Of a DNA stretch of 64,000 nucleotides, positions 53,059 through 62,685 are shown one piece after another; position 1 is the stretch's first letter, and the number at the start of each line of letters is the position of its first letter. Source of the DNA: Neobacillus muris (GTDB taxonomy: Bacteria; Bacillota; Bacilli; Bacillales; Cytobacillaceae); NCBI RefSeq assembly GCF_943193175.1, contig NZ_CALPDF010000013.1, positions 1-64,000 of the forward strand, written 5' to 3'. The notes below the pieces were generated by a model that was not told the origin of the DNA, did no database searches, and was given only the letters and a program-made list of their open reading frames with translations. A program made the translations under genes and the position numbers.

Positions 53059-53113
53059 TGGGGACAGGCCCCCGCCGCAGTAATGCGTTAAAGTGATGGG
53101 GGACAGGCCCCGC
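53059..53113. repeat. REP-like double palindrome, copy 3
   Basis: GGGGACAGGCCCCC and GGGGGACAGGCCCC flank CAGTAATGCGTTAAAG. The element begins at the base after the speE stop and lies 37 bp before the speB start codon, inside the speE-speB operon. Both arms carry the same AGT to AGG change. Confidence 0.82.
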
Positions 53114-53150
53114 AGCAAAGGGAGAGAGTTCCCAAGGAGGAGTTGTGTTT

Positions 53151-54023
53151 ATGCGTTTTGATGAGACGTATTCAGGGAATGTGTTTATTAAGAGTCATCC
53201 TGTGCTGGAGGAGAGCCGGGTCGTGCTTTATGGGATGCCGATGGATTGGACGGTCAGTTTCCGTCCGGGTTCCCGGTTTGGCCCGACCAGGATTCGCGAG
53301 GTGTCACCAGGTTTGGAGGAGTATAGCCCTTACCTTGACCGTGAGCTAGATGACGTAAAATATTTTGATGCGGGTGATATTCCGCTGCCATTTGGCAACG
53401 CTCAGCGCAGCCTTGATATGATTGAAGAGTTTGTCGATCAGATCCTTGATGCCGGCAAATTTCCGCTTGGAATGGGCGGCGAGCACCTTGTTTCTTGGCC
53501 GGTCATGAAGGCTGTTTATAAGAAATACCCAGATTTGGCGATTATCCATTTTGATGCACATACTGATTTGCGTGAACAATATGAGGGCGAACCGCTGTCA
53601 CACTCTACCCCAATCCGCAAGATTGCCGAGCATATTGGGCCAAAGAATGTTTATTCGTTTGGCATCCGTTCCGGCATGAAGGAAGAGTTCGAGTGGGCAA
53701 AGCAAAACGGCATGCATATCAGCAAATTCGAAGTGCTGGAACCGTTAAAACAGGTTCTGCCGCAGCTTGCCGGCCGTCCGGTTTATGTCACCATTGATAT
53801 TGATGTCCTCGATCCGGCGCATGCGCCTGGAACCGGTACTGTCGATGCCGGCGGGATTACCTCTAAGGAGCTGCTGGCTTCCATCCACGAGATTGCCCGT
53901 TCCGAGGTCAACGTGGTCGGCGCCGACTTGGTCGAAGTGGCTCCGGTTTGGGACCCTTCAGAACAGACTGTTAACACCGCAAGCAAAATCATTCGTGAAA
54001 TGCTGCTTGGCTGGGTCAAATAA
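53151..54023 (+). CDS. speB: agmatinase SpeB
   Basis: This 290-residue ureohydrolase splits agmatine to putrescine and urea. Manganese ligands are in GGEHLVSW, HFDAHTDLR and TIDIDVLDPAHAPGTG. ATG 53151 (MRFDE) matches the start of B. subtilis SpeB and lies 10 bases after AAGGAGG; the GTG two codons upstream is too close to it. It is followed by a terminator. Confidence 0.96.
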   Translation: MRFDETYSGNVFIKSHPVLEESRVVLYGMPMDWTVSFRPGSRFGPTRIREVSPGLEEYSPYLDRELDDVKYFDAGDIPLPFGNAQRSLDMIEEFVDQILDAGKFPLGMGGEHLVSWPVMKAVYKKYPDLAIIHFDAHTDLREQYEGEPLSHSTPIRKIAEHIGPKNVYSFGIRSGMKEEFEWAKQNGMHISKFEVLEPLKQVLPQLAGRPVYVTIDIDVLDPAHAPGTGTVDAGGITSKELLASIHEIARSEVNVVGADLVEVAPVWDPSEQTVNTASKIIREMLLGWVK

Positions 54024-54041
54024 ACCCATAACCTTGAAGCG

Positions 54042-54073
54042 GATGCCTGTCCAAAATTTGGACAGGCATCTTT
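54042..54073 (+). terminator. terminator of speE-speB
   Basis: GATGCCTGTCC and GGACAGGCATC pair around AAAATTT, followed by TTTGATTT. Confidence 0.88.
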
Positions 54074-54252
54074 GATTTGTGCAGGCTCTATGTTTATAAT
54101 GGATAAGTATGCATTTACAAGCTATCGTCAATGATAGAGACATCATATACAATAGAATGGCTGGTTTTAAAAGGAACGGGATCGTGCACTGGCGCTTTTT
54201 TTTAATGAAGCGGAAGAACCGTCCCATGATTCAGTTCGAGGAGGGATTCTGC

Positions 54253-54672
54253 TTGGCAAATGCGGAAATTCCGGTGAAAATTAAGGTGAAAACGACGATT
54301 GACCAGGAGGAGACAATGGAACTGGTCGTGTTTGGCCGCTATTTTCAAAAGGACAAAGCTTCCTATCTGCAGTATGAGGAAGCAATGGAGGAAGGCCGTG
54401 TCCGGACCATCGTGAAAATGTCGGCGGGAGATGCCTTGATTTTGCGCAGCGGTGCGGTGAAAATGCGGCTGCAATTTATCTTGCAAAAAAAGCTGCAGGG
54501 CAGCTATGAGATGCCATTTGGTATGTTTGAAACGACAACGAAGACGAAAAAATTGGAGTTTACCTATGAAAACGGCAGGGGCATGATGGATATCGTCTAT
54601 GATTTTGCGATGCAGGGTGCACATGCCGGTACATATCATTTAGAAATTAGTTTTCAGGAGGACCAAGCATGA
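54253..54672 (+). CDS. ywiB: YwiB family protein (DUF1934)
   Basis: This 139-residue beta-barrel (lipocalin/FABP-like) protein of the DUF1934 family has no known function. [21 protein letters not shown] is the conserved core. The TTG at 54253 lies seven bases after GAGGAGGG and gives the usual family length; longer upstream frames lack a ribosome site. Its stop overlaps the argS start (ATGA), an arrangement also found in B. subtilis. Confidence 0.85.
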   Translation: MANAEIPVKIKVKTTIDQEETMELVVFGRYFQKDKASYLQYEEAMEEGRVRTIVKMSAGDALILRSGAVKMRLQFILQKKLQGSYEMPFGMFETTTKTKKLEFTYENGRGMMDIVYDFAMQGAHAGTYHLEISFQEDQA

Positions 54673-56339
54673 ATATTGTTGAACAGACGCAAAGCAAATT
54701 AAAGGAAGAAATTCGCGCCGCAGTGCTGAAGGCCGGGCTGGCAGCCGAGGACCAGATTCCCGATGTGATCCTGGAGATCCCGAAGGAAAAGGCGCATGGC
54801 GACTACTCCACCAACATGGCCATGCAGCTTGCCCGCGTTGCGAAAAAAGCGCCGCGCATGATTGCTGAAGCGATCATTGAGCATTTTGACCGCTCCAAAG
54901 CTTCAATCGAAAAAATGGAAATTGCAGGTCCCGGCTTTATTAACGTCTTTATGAACAACAGCTATCTGACCGATTTAATTCCAGCTATCCTTGAGGCTGG
55001 GGAAAAATACGGCGAAACTACTGTTGGCGGCGGCCAAAAAATTCAAGTGGAGTTTGTTTCGGCCAACCCGACCGGTGACCTCCATCTTGGACATGCCCGC
55101 GGTGCGGCGGTCGGCGACTCGCTCTGCAATATTTTGGACAAGGCGGGATATAATGTTTCCCGTGAATATTATATTAATGACGCCGGCAACCAAATCAACA
55201 ATCTGGCCCGTTCAGTTGAAGCCCGCTATTTCCAAGCGCTTGGCATGGAAAAGGACATGCCGGAGGACGGCTATCATGGTGCGGACATCGTGGAAATCGG
55301 CAAAAAACTTGCGGCAGAGTATGGCGATAAATTCGTCAATATGCCGGAAGAGGAACGGTTTGAATTTTTCCGCGATTACGGTCTGAAGACAGAAATGGCC
55401 AAATTGCAAAAGGATCTGGAGGATTTCCGTGTCCGCTTTGATGTGTGGTTCTCTGAAACCTCTCTTTATAAAAATGGCCAAATTGATGAGGCGCTCGCCG
55501 CCCTTCGCAAAACAGGCTATATTTATGAACAGGACGGGGCAACCTGGCTGCGGTCTACTGATTTCGGCGATGATAAAGACCGCGTGCTAATTAAACAGGA
55601 TGGCTCGTATACCTATCTGACTCCCGATATCGCTTATCATAAAAACAAGCTTGACCGCGGCTTTGAAAAATTGATCAATATTTGGGGTGCAGACCATCAC
55701 GGCTATATCCCGCGGATGAAAGCAGCGATTCAGGCACTCGGCTATGACCGCGAGGCGCTCGAGGTGGAAATCATCCAGCTCGTTCATTTGTATAAGAATG
55801 GCGAGAAGATGAAAATGAGTAAACGGACTGGAAAAGCCGTTACGATGCGGGACTTGGTCGATGAGGTCGGCCTCGATGCGACACGTTATTTCTTTGCGAT
55901 GCGCAGTTCTGATACCCATCTTGATTTTGATTTGGATCTGGCGGTATCACAATCGAATGAAAACCCGGTATATTATGCCCAGTATGCCCATGCCCGGATT
56001 TGCTCGATTTTGCGTTCCGGTGAGGAGCAAGGCATGACGGCGGATACAAACGCTGATTTTTCTTTGGTTGGGGCTGAAAAGGAAATGGACCTGCTGAAGA
56101 AGCTCGGCGAGTTCCCTGCGGCTGTAGGAGAAGCGGCCCTGAAGCGGGTGCCGCATCGGATTACCAATTATATCAATGAATTGGCATCGGCATTCCATAG
56201 CTTTTATAATGCAGAAAAAGTGCTCGACCCTGAGCAGCCGGAGCGGACGAAGGCCCGCCTCGCGCTGGTAAAGACAGTACAAATTTCATTGAAAAATGCA
56301 TTGGCATTAATCGGTGTTTCTGCTCCGGAAAAAATGTAA
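54669..56339 (+). CDS. argS: arginyl-tRNA synthetase
   Basis: This 556-residue class I synthetase has the HIGH-type motif LHLGHARG (with the SANPTGDLH lead), the KMSKS-type motif KMKMSKRTG, an N-terminal Arg-tRNA recognition domain (1-110) and a C-terminal anticodon-binding DALR domain. ATG overlaps the ywiB stop by four bases. No T-box leader is seen upstream. A terminator and then repeat array 7 follow. Confidence 0.97.
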   Translation: MNIVEQTQSKLKEEIRAAVLKAGLAAEDQIPDVILEIPKEKAHGDYSTNMAMQLARVAKKAPRMIAEAIIEHFDRSKASIEKMEIAGPGFINVFMNNSYLTDLIPAILEAGEKYGETTVGGGQKIQVEFVSANPTGDLHLGHARGAAVGDSLCNILDKAGYNVSREYYINDAGNQINNLARSVEARYFQALGMEKDMPEDGYHGADIVEIGKKLAAEYGDKFVNMPEEERFEFFRDYGLKTEMAKLQKDLEDFRVRFDVWFSETSLYKNGQIDEALAALRKTGYIYEQDGATWLRSTDFGDDKDRVLIKQDGSYTYLTPDIAYHKNKLDRGFEKLINIWGADHHGYIPRMKAAIQALGYDREALEVEIIQLVHLYKNGEKMKMSKRTGKAVTMRDLVDEVGLDATRYFFAMRSSDTHLDFDLDLAVSQSNENPVYYAQYAHARICSILRSGEEQGMTADTNADFSLVGAEKEMDLLKKLGEFPAAVGEAALKRVPHRITNYINELASAFHSFYNAEKVLDPEQPERTKARLALVKTVQISLKNALALIGVSAPEKM

Positions 56340-56345
56340 GGCTTA

Positions 56346-56382
56346 TGGAGGCTCTCTCATTAGACATGGGAGGGCCTTTTTT
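56346..56382 (+). terminator. terminator of ywiB-argS
   Basis: AGGCTCTCTCAT pairs with ATGGGAGGGCCT (loop TAGAC), followed by six T. Confidence 0.82.
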
Positions 56383-56384
56383 GC

Positions 56385-56482
56385 ATTTATCAGTAAAAAA
56401 ATCGATATTTCAGCAAAAATTTTAATATATCGGGAAAAAAATCAATATATCAGTAAAACTGAGCATATATCGGGAAAAGCAA
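56385..56482. repeat. 20-bp-step array, core ATATATCRGKAAAA (array 7)
   Basis: Five cores start (C of CRG) at 56391, 56411, 56431, 56451 and 56471, exactly 20 bp apart. The core is the reverse complement of array 2 at 8.3 kb. Like that one, it begins a few bases after an intrinsic terminator. Confidence 0.87.
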
Positions 56483-56522
56483 AGGAACCGCTATTTTCGC
56501 AGCCAAAAAATTCCTAAAACAT

Positions 56523-56551
56523 GAATACCATCCAAAAAAATGCAAATATTA
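56523..56551 (+). promoter_or_regulatory. sigma-G-type promoter of sspH
   Basis: GAATA at 56523-56527 and AATATTA at 56545-56551 are 17 bp apart, one mismatch from the forespore pattern GHATR-N17-CATWHTA. They lie 35 bp before the sspH start codon. Confidence 0.55.
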
Positions 56552-56585
56552 TTAAAGACTTTTCAGTGAGGAGTGAACCGCACGC

Positions 56586-56765
56586 ATGAATGTAGGAAGA
56601 GCAAAGGAAATCCTGGAATCTGCAGATATGATTAACGTGACCTATGAAGGAGCACCGGTCATTATCCAGCACATAGACGAAGCAGCCAAAATGGCCCGGA
56701 TCTACTCAAGAAAAGACCCAGAAAACGAGCAAGACGTCCCAGTACTATACCTCATCGAAGAATAA
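56586..56765 (+). CDS. sspH: H-type small acid-soluble spore protein
   Basis: This 59-residue protein matches the SspH family throughout: MNVGRAKEILESAD start, INVTYEGAPVIIQHIDE centre, and VPVLYLIEE end. SspH is a minor SASP made in the forespore. ATG 56586 is 13 bases after GAGGAG, a longer gap than usual. A sigma-G-like promoter precedes it and a terminator follows. Confidence 0.92.
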   Translation: MNVGRAKEILESADMINVTYEGAPVIIQHIDEAAKMARIYSRKDPENEQDVPVLYLIEE

Positions 56766-56768
56766 AAC

Positions 56769-56801
56769 AAGTCTCCGAAACCAAGTCGGAGACTTCTTTT
56801 T
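56769..56801 (+). terminator. terminator of sspH
   Basis: AAGTCTCCGA pairs with TCGGAGACTT, followed by CTTTTT. Confidence 0.9.
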
Positions 56802-56855
56802 GCGGGGACAGTCCCCCAGCGCATTAAAGCGTTACCACAGCGGGGGACAGTCCCC
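56802..56855. repeat. REP-like double palindrome, copy 4
   Basis: GGGGACAGTCCCCC and GGGGGACAGTCCCC flank GCATTAAAGCGTTAC. It lies between the sspH terminator and the 3' end of the interrupted cardiolipin synthase gene. Confidence 0.85.
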
Positions 56856-56867
56856 AAAGGCACTTTC

Positions 56868-58070
56868 TTATAGGAAGAAGGTGAGGGCTTTGGCGGCTGC
56901 TTCTTTTAGGGAGCGGGCGAGGCTGGGTTTGTTAAGTTTATCTAGTGACAGCGGTTCAGAGTCGAGGATGTCTTTGTTTAAGATGGCCATAAGGCGTTCA
57001 ATAAATTGGCGGTCATAGATGTAGCAATTGATTTCTTTGTTTAAAAAGAAACTCCGATTGTCAAAGTTTGCCGTCCCCACGTCGCAGATCTTATCATCAA
57101 CCACAATGACTTTAGCGTGGTAAAATCCTTTTTTATACTGATAAACCTGAGCCCCTTCCTGCAGCAGTACCCGCAAAAACCGGAACGATGCTTCCTGGAC
57201 CAATGGGTGGTCTGCCGTATAGGGCGTCAGGATCGTAAGGCTGACGCCGCGCCGCAGCGCCTCGATCAGCTCGCTGAACAATTTTTTGCTCGGGATAAAA
57301 TACGGCGAACCGATGATAATCGCCCGCTCAGCCTGCCTGATCAGCCTGATTTGCCTCCCTTCAAGCTGTCCGGCTTCCGTTGGCACCAGCCGGTGGCGGA
57401 TGGACCCTTGAGACAACTTAGGGAAATAGCCGGGGTCCCGCTGCAAATCCTCCCCAGCCGCTAACCGCCAATCAATAAAAAACTCACTCTGCAAAAAATT
57501 TACGCCCTCGCCAGTCATTTTTAAATGGTAATCGCGCCACGGGCACAGCTTTGGATCCTGATCAATATACTCTTTTCCGATGTTAAACCCGCCAAGATAA
57601 CCGATTTTTCCATCAATAATCGAAATCTTCCGGTGATTGCGCACCTGTGACGTATAGAAAAGATACGGAAACCGGACCTGGTTGCAATAGGCAAACTGGA
57701 CCCCTGCCTGTGTGAGCGCATGAACCTCGGCTTTTTTTACCTTCAAGCCGCCAAGCCGGTCCACAAGCAGCCGGACCTCCACGCCCTCCCGCGCTTTCTC
57801 CTTTAACAGCTGAAAAAATTACAAACTAAATGCGTCATTTTTGATGATATAAAATAGTACATGAACATGATTTTTGGCCGCGCGGATTTCAGCGAAATAG
57901 TCCTGGAACAGCTTCTTTCCATGAGGAAAAATCTCCAAATCGCCATGAAGGATTGGGGTCTCCATTTGAGCCGAACAAGCAAGATGCTTCTTTTTTCCTA
58001 AGCTATAATCTAGAACAAGCCATATAATGAACAGAAGAATCAGTCCGATTATCGCAAACACAACATTCAT
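56868..58070 (-). pseudogene. clsB: cardiolipin synthase ClsB (YwjE), interrupted by an in-frame TAA
   Basis: This is a phospholipase-D-type cardiolipin synthase of 400 codons, the usual length of YwjE. A single TAA at 57819-57821 follows NDAFSL and precedes FFQLLKEKAREGVEVR in the same frame, with no insertion or deletion. The N-terminal part has a membrane helix and the start of the first domain. Both HKD motifs (HRKISIIDGKIGYLGG and HAKVIVVDDKICDVGTANFDN) lie beyond the stop, so the 83-residue product would be inactive. A CAA or GAA to TAA change, or a sequencing error, would explain it. Its neighbour is ywjF, as in B. subtilis. Other cls genes may compensate. Confidence 0.88.
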
Positions 58071-58139
58071 TGGAAGCCATCCTCCAGTCTGTTGTAGTTT
58101 TTCCTAGAAAAATCATTTCTATAAGTTTGCAAAAATCGT

Positions 58140-58168
58140 TTGACTGAATGCTCATTCATTTTTATAAT
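58140..58168 (+). promoter_or_regulatory. promoter of the Fe-S oxidoreductase gene with operator palindrome
   Basis: TTGACT (58140-58145), a 17-bp spacer and TATAAT (58163-58168) form a near-consensus promoter. The spacer holds the perfect palindrome TGAATG-CT-CATTCA (58145-58158). Its arms TGAATG/CATTCA equal those of the FadR sites of B. subtilis fatty-acid genes, but the centre is four bases shorter. Confidence 0.7.
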
Positions 58169-58250
58169 ATGAGTAAGATGTTCAGAAAATTTATTATTTT
58201 CTACAACTTAAAAACAATTGGGGAGAGAAAGAGGAAAGGGGCGTTTCAAT

Positions 58251-60341
58251 GTGAATGGACTCTTATGGGTCAACCTCATTGCGTTTTTAGCTGTAACCGC
58301 TTACGCGATCAGCCTATTCGTTTATGTTGTCAAGACTCGCATCGAGTACATCAAGCTCGGCAAAAAGAGCGAGTTTGATAACAATGTGAAAGCACGGCTG
58401 GAAAAAATCTGGATCAACGTATTTGGACAAAAGAAGCTGTTGAAGGATAAGAAAAGCGGCACAATGCACGTGATGTTTTTCTACGGCTTTATACTGGTCC
58501 AATTCGGAGCCATTGATTTTATTTGGAAAGGGCTCGCGCCGGGGTCCCATCTGCCGCTCGGCCCGCTATATCCAGGCTTTACCTTCTTCCAGGAAATCGT
58601 CACCTTAATGATTTTAGTGGCAGTGGTCTGGGCTTTCTACCGCCGCTATATTGAAAAATTGGTCCGGCTAAAACGGAATTTCAAGTCCGGTCTCGTGTTA
58701 ATTTTTATCGGAGGCCTGATGCTGTCCGTGTTAGTAGGAAATGGCATGGGGATCATCTGGCACGGGGAAGAGACTTCGTGGACGGAGCCGGTTGCCTCGC
58801 TGATCGCCGCTATTTTCTCTGGAATCGGCAAAACCGCGGCTGTCTCGATCTTCTATGTGGCCTGGTGGATTCACCTGCTGTTCCTGCTGACATTCTTAGT
58901 TTACGTGCCCCAGTCGAAGCACGCCCACTTGATTGCCGGTCCGGCCAACGTCTATTTGAACCGTTTGGAAAAGCCAGGCAAATTGAAAAAGATTGATTTT
59001 GAAGATGAATCGCAGGAATCGTTTGGGGTTGGAAAAATTGAAGACTTCACCCAGCTGCAAATGGTCGATTTCTATGCCTGCGTAGAATGCGGCCGCTGCA
59101 CCAATATGTGTCCAGCGACAGGAACAGGCAAAATGCTGTCACCAATGGATTTGATTGTGAAAATGCGCGATCACTTAACGAATTATGGTGCCTCCGTGAC
59201 GTCCAAGCAGCCATGGGTGCCGGCCTTTGCATTTGCGAACACAAAAGGCAATCAGCTGGCACTGGCCGCTGCCGGCCAAGGCGCTGAAGAAGCGGCTGCT
59301 GCTTCGGTCTATAACCCAAGCTTAATCGGCGATGTCATTACCGAGGAAGAGATTTGGGCCTGTACAACCTGCCGCAACTGTGAGGACCAGTGCCCGGTTA
59401 TGAACGAGCACGTTGATAAAATTATCGATCTGCGCCGTTATTTAGTTTTAACAGAAGGAAAACTGGATGCCGATGCCCAGCGTGCCATGACCAACATTGA
59501 ACGCCAGGGCAACCCTTGGGGATTGAACCGCAAAGAGCGCGAGGACTGGCGCGAGCTTCGTGAGGATGTTGAGATTAAAACGGTTAAGGAAATGAACAAG
59601 GCAGGTGAAGAGTTCGAATACTTATTCTGGGTCGGCTCGATGGGCTCCTACGACAACCGCTCGCAAAAGATTGCTTTATCTTTCGCCAAGCTGCTGAATG
59701 AAGCAGGCGTGAAGTTTGCTATCCTGGGCAACAAGGAGAAAAATTCCGGCGATACCGCCCGCCGCCTTGGCAACGAGTTCTTGTTCCAGGACTTAGCCGC
59801 AAAAAATATCGAGGAATTCAAAAAGGCGGAGGTCAAGAAAATTGTTACCATCGACCCGCATGCCTACAATATTTTCAAAAATGAATACCCTGATTTTGGG
59901 CTGGAGGCAGAGGTCTACCACCATACCGAGGTTCTCTACCAGCTAGTCAAGGAAGGCCGTCTCGTGCCGAGCCATGAGGTCAACGAAACGATTACGTTCC
60001 ATGACTCGTGCTACTTAGGCCGCTATAACGACGTCTATGACCCGCCGCGGGAAATTTTAAAATCGATCCCTGGCGTGAAACTGGTGGAAATGGAACGGAA
60101 CCGCGAAAAAGGCATGTGCTGCGGCGCTGGCGGCGGACTCATGTGGATGGAGGAAGAAACCGGCCACCGCATTAACGTAGCCCGTACCGAACAGGCTTTA
60201 TCGGTCAGCCCGTCCGTCATCAGCTCCGGCTGTCCATACTGCCTGACCATGCTGACCGACGGAACCAAAGCAAAAGAAGTCGAAGACAAGGTCTCTACCT
60301 ATGACGTCGCAGAGCTTCTTGAAAAAGCAGTCTGCGGGTGA
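58251..60341 (+). CDS. ywjF: membrane Fe-S oxidoreductase YwjF (ETF:menaquinone oxidoreductase-like)
   Basis: This protein of about 696 residues has an N-terminal respiratory-type membrane domain of five to six helices (1-230, with conserved His). Two [4Fe-4S] motifs follow (CVECGRCTNMCP, CTTCRNCEDQCP), then two CCG-type domains (HDSCYLGRYNDVYDPPR and CCGAGGGLMWMEE). Similar proteins linked to acyl-CoA dehydrogenases are thought to pass electrons from reduced ETF to menaquinone. GTG 58251 is chosen because the protein then starts with the hydrophobic helix; AAAGGGG lies upstream. The beta-oxidation genes follow on the same strand. Confidence 0.88.
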   Translation: MNGLLWVNLIAFLAVTAYAISLFVYVVKTRIEYIKLGKKSEFDNNVKARLEKIWINVFGQKKLLKDKKSGTMHVMFFYGFILVQFGAIDFIWKGLAPGSHLPLGPLYPGFTFFQEIVTLMILVAVVWAFYRRYIEKLVRLKRNFKSGLVLIFIGGLMLSVLVGNGMGIIWHGEETSWTEPVASLIAAIFSGIGKTAAVSIFYVAWWIHLLFLLTFLVYVPQSKHAHLIAGPANVYLNRLEKPGKLKKIDFEDESQESFGVGKIEDFTQLQMVDFYACVECGRCTNMCPATGTGKMLSPMDLIVKMRDHLTNYGASVTSKQPWVPAFAFANTKGNQLALAAAGQGAEEAAAASVYNPSLIGDVITEEEIWACTTCRNCEDQCPVMNEHVDKIIDLRRYLVLTEGKLDADAQRAMTNIERQGNPWGLNRKEREDWRELREDVEIKTVKEMNKAGEEFEYLFWVGSMGSYDNRSQKIALSFAKLLNEAGVKFAILGNKEKNSGDTARRLGNEFLFQDLAAKNIEEFKKAEVKKIVTIDPHAYNIFKNEYPDFGLEAEVYHHTEVLYQLVKEGRLVPSHEVNETITFHDSCYLGRYNDVYDPPREILKSIPGVKLVEMERNREKGMCCGAGGGLMWMEEETGHRINVARTEQALSVSPSVISSGCPYCLTMLTDGTKAKEVEDKVSTYDVAELLEKAVCG

Positions 60342-60386
60342 GGCCGTTTGGCGGTCATTGAGACCGCCAAGCTCCTAACAAACAAC

Positions 60387-60462
60387 AATAGCAGAGTTGA
60401 GTTCTTATCATCATAAAATCTGGAAAATTTTATGTAAAAACAATTCAACTTCTGCTATTTTT
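60387..60462 (+). terminator. long terminator hairpin after ywjF
   Basis: AATAGCAGAGTTGA pairs with TCAACTTCTGCTATT, and an inner CATAAAAT/ATTTTATG stem extends it. Five T follow. A second GC-rich hairpin without a T-run (TTGGCGGTC/GACCGCCAA) lies at 60348-60370. Confidence 0.85.
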
Positions 60463-60483
60463 CATGTAAAATAGAACCATCGA

Positions 60484-60497
60484 TTAAAACGCTTACA
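60484..60497 (+). promoter_or_regulatory. cre (CcpA) site upstream of the thiolase gene
   Basis: TTAAAACGCTTACA fits 13 of 14 positions of the cre consensus TGWNANCGNTNWCA. It would place fatty-acid degradation under glucose repression, as known for the B. subtilis mmg operon. A second palindrome-like element GAGCG-AG-CGTTC lies at 60560-60571. Confidence 0.55.
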
Positions 60498-60625
60498 TTT
60501 CCAGTTGAATTGGGCGTGGGCAGCTTATAAGCCTGCGTGCTTTTTTGGATAAGCATCGAGCGAGCGTTCAGTCAGTAAATGCGGCAATAAAATACTGAAT
60601 ATTGGGAAAAGGGAGAGTGGATCGG

Positions 60626-61807
60626 ATGGGGAAAACGGTCATCTTAAGCGGAGTTCGAACACCATTTGGAAAATTTGGCGGTGGATTAAGCAGCTTGAAA
60701 GCGGTGGAGCTTGGGGGAATTGCCATCAAGGAGGCATTAAAGCGAGCCGATGTCAGACCTGATGAGGTGGAGGAAATGATTTTTGGAACGGTCCTCCAAG
60801 GAGGACAGGGGCAAATTCCGTCCCGCCAGGCTGCACGCCACGCCGGCCTGCCCTGGGAAGTCAAAACGGAAACGATTAACAAGGTGTGCGCCTCCGGTTT
60901 GCGCAGTGTCACATTGGCGGACCAAATCATCCGTGCCGGCGATGAGGAAGTGATTGTCGCGGGCGGCATGGAATCGATGAGCAACGCGCCTTATTTTTTG
61001 CCAAACGCCAGATGGGGCATGCGGATGAATGATGGGGCTGTGAAGGATTTAATGACTCATGATGGCCTAAGCTGCAGCTTCACCGGCGTGCATATGGGGA
61101 CATACGGAAACTCAACGGCGGAGGATTTGGAGATCAGCCGGGAGGCCCAGGATGAGTGGGCATATCGCAGTCATCAGCGGGCGATTGCGGCGATTGAAAA
61201 TGGCAAGCTTGCCGAAGAGATCATTCCAGTCGAGGTGCCGCAGCGCAAAGGGGCCCCAATTGTGGTTGAACAGGACGAAGCGCCGAGGAAGGATACCACG
61301 TTGGAAAAATTGGCAAAGCTCGGACCTGCGTTTGGCGGCGGCACTATAACGGCGGGCAACGCGCCAGGGGTCAATGACGGGGCCGGAGCGCTTGTGTTAA
61401 TGAGTGAAGAGCGCGCCATCCGTGAAGGCCGCTCGATTGAAGCGGTGATTATCGGCCAGGCGGCAGTAGCCGTGGAGGCCAAGGATTTTCCGAAGACGCC
61501 TGGGCTGGTCATCAATGAAATTTTACGAAAAACGGGCAAATCGCTAGAGGAAATCGACTTGTTTGAAATTAATGAGGCATTCGCAGCCGTGGCATTGGCA
61601 AGCAAGCAGATTGCCGGCCTTGATCCGGAGAAAGTCAATGTCAATGGCGGTGCGGTGGCCCTCGGCCACCCCATTGGAGCAAGCGGTGCACGGATCATCA
61701 TTACATTGATTCACGAGCTGAAGCGGCGCGGCGGCGGCATCGGCATTGCGGCAATTTGCAGCGGCGGCGGACAGGGCGACGCAATTATGATTAAGGTGGG
61801 GGAGTAA
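60626..61807 (+). CDS. mmgA: acetyl-CoA C-acyltransferase (thiolase)
   Basis: This 393-residue thiolase catalyses the last step of beta-oxidation (or acetoacetyl-CoA formation). Active-site residues are Cys88 in [10 protein letters not shown], His in [10 protein letters not shown] and the second Cys in [14 protein letters not shown] 60626 follows GGGAG by ten bases and gives the standard length. The next gene starts 3 bp after the stop. The order thiolase-dehydrogenase-acyl-CoA dehydrogenase equals mmgABC of B. subtilis, but here it sits next to ywjF. Confidence 0.93.
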   Translation: MGKTVILSGVRTPFGKFGGGLSSLKAVELGGIAIKEALKRADVRPDEVEEMIFGTVLQGGQGQIPSRQAARHAGLPWEVKTETINKVCASGLRSVTLADQIIRAGDEEVIVAGGMESMSNAPYFLPNARWGMRMNDGAVKDLMTHDGLSCSFTGVHMGTYGNSTAEDLEISREAQDEWAYRSHQRAIAAIENGKLAEEIIPVEVPQRKGAPIVVEQDEAPRKDTTLEKLAKLGPAFGGGTITAGNAPGVNDGAGALVLMSEERAIREGRSIEAVIIGQAAVAVEAKDFPKTPGLVINEILRKTGKSLEEIDLFEINEAFAAVALASKQIAGLDPEKVNVNGGAVALGHPIGASGARIIITLIHELKRRGGGIGIAAICSGGGQGDAIMIKVGE

Positions 61808-61810
61808 AGT

Positions 61811-62662
61811 ATGAAGGTTGAAAAGGTCATGGTGGTTGGAGCCGGTCAGATGGGCTCGGGAATTGCCCAGGTTTGTGCCCAAGCGGGATATCAAGTTGTT
61901 CTAAATGATTTGAAACTAGAATTTGTTGAACGGGGATTAGGGATCGTCAGCAAGAATCTTTCGCGCAATGTGGAAAAGGGACGGATGACGGAGGCGCAGA
62001 AGCAGCAGGTGTTAGACCGGCTGGCCGCATCCACGGAGCTTAACGATGCAGCTGGAGTCGACCTTGTCATCGAAGCGGCAGTGGAAAACATGGACATCAA
62101 GGCGAAGATTTTCGCCCAGCTGGACGAAATCGCCCCGGCACATGCCATCTTAGCAAGCAACACGTCGTCACTGCCAATCACGGAAATTGCGGCGGTGACC
62201 AAGCGTCCGGAAAAGGTCATCGGCATGCATTTTATGAATCCGGTCCCAGTGATGAAGCTGGTCGAGGTCATCCGCGGCCTGGCAACATCTGATGAAGTCT
62301 ATCACGTAATCGAAGACATGGCCAAAACATTGAACAAGGTGCCGGTGGAGGTCAATGACTTTCCAGGATTCGTGGCGAACCGGATTCTGATGCCAATGAT
62401 CAATGAAGCGATTTATACGCTGTATGAGGGGGTCGCCGCGAAGGAAGCCATTGACGAGGTGATGAAGCTTGGCATGAACCACCCGATGGGACCGTTAACC
62501 CTGGCAGATTTTATCGGCCTGGATACCTGTCTTTACATTATGGAGACCTTGCATGAAGGCTTTGGCGACGATAAATACCGCCCTTGCCCGCTATTGCGCA
62601 AATACGTCAAGGCCGGCTGGCTCGGCAGGAAAACGGGCCGCGGCTTCTACACATACGAGTAA
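61811..62662 (+). CDS. mmgB: 3-hydroxybutyryl-CoA dehydrogenase
   Basis: This 283-residue NAD(P)-dependent 3-hydroxyacyl-CoA dehydrogenase has the Rossmann motif [19 protein letters not shown] near the N-terminus, catalytic His in [17 protein letters not shown] and [19 protein letters not shown]. It has the usual short-chain (Hbd) length. It starts 3 bp after the thiolase gene and is followed 23 bp later by the acyl-CoA dehydrogenase, so all three are one operon. Confidence 0.95.
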   Translation: MKVEKVMVVGAGQMGSGIAQVCAQAGYQVVLNDLKLEFVERGLGIVSKNLSRNVEKGRMTEAQKQQVLDRLAASTELNDAAGVDLVIEAAVENMDIKAKIFAQLDEIAPAHAILASNTSSLPITEIAAVTKRPEKVIGMHFMNPVPVMKLVEVIRGLATSDEVYHVIEDMAKTLNKVPVEVNDFPGFVANRILMPMINEAIYTLYEGVAAKEAIDEVMKLGMNHPMGPLTLADFIGLDTCLYIMETLHEGFGDDKYRPCPLLRKYVKAGWLGRKTGRGFYTYE

Positions 62663-62685
62663 GTCCTCCAAAGGAGCGAGGAATC

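Noticed and set aside
56868..57782. Distal part of clsB as an independent gene starting at GTG 57782
   Set aside because: The start lies inside the first catalytic domain with a badly spaced ribosome site; the frame is continuous with the upstream part except for the TAA.
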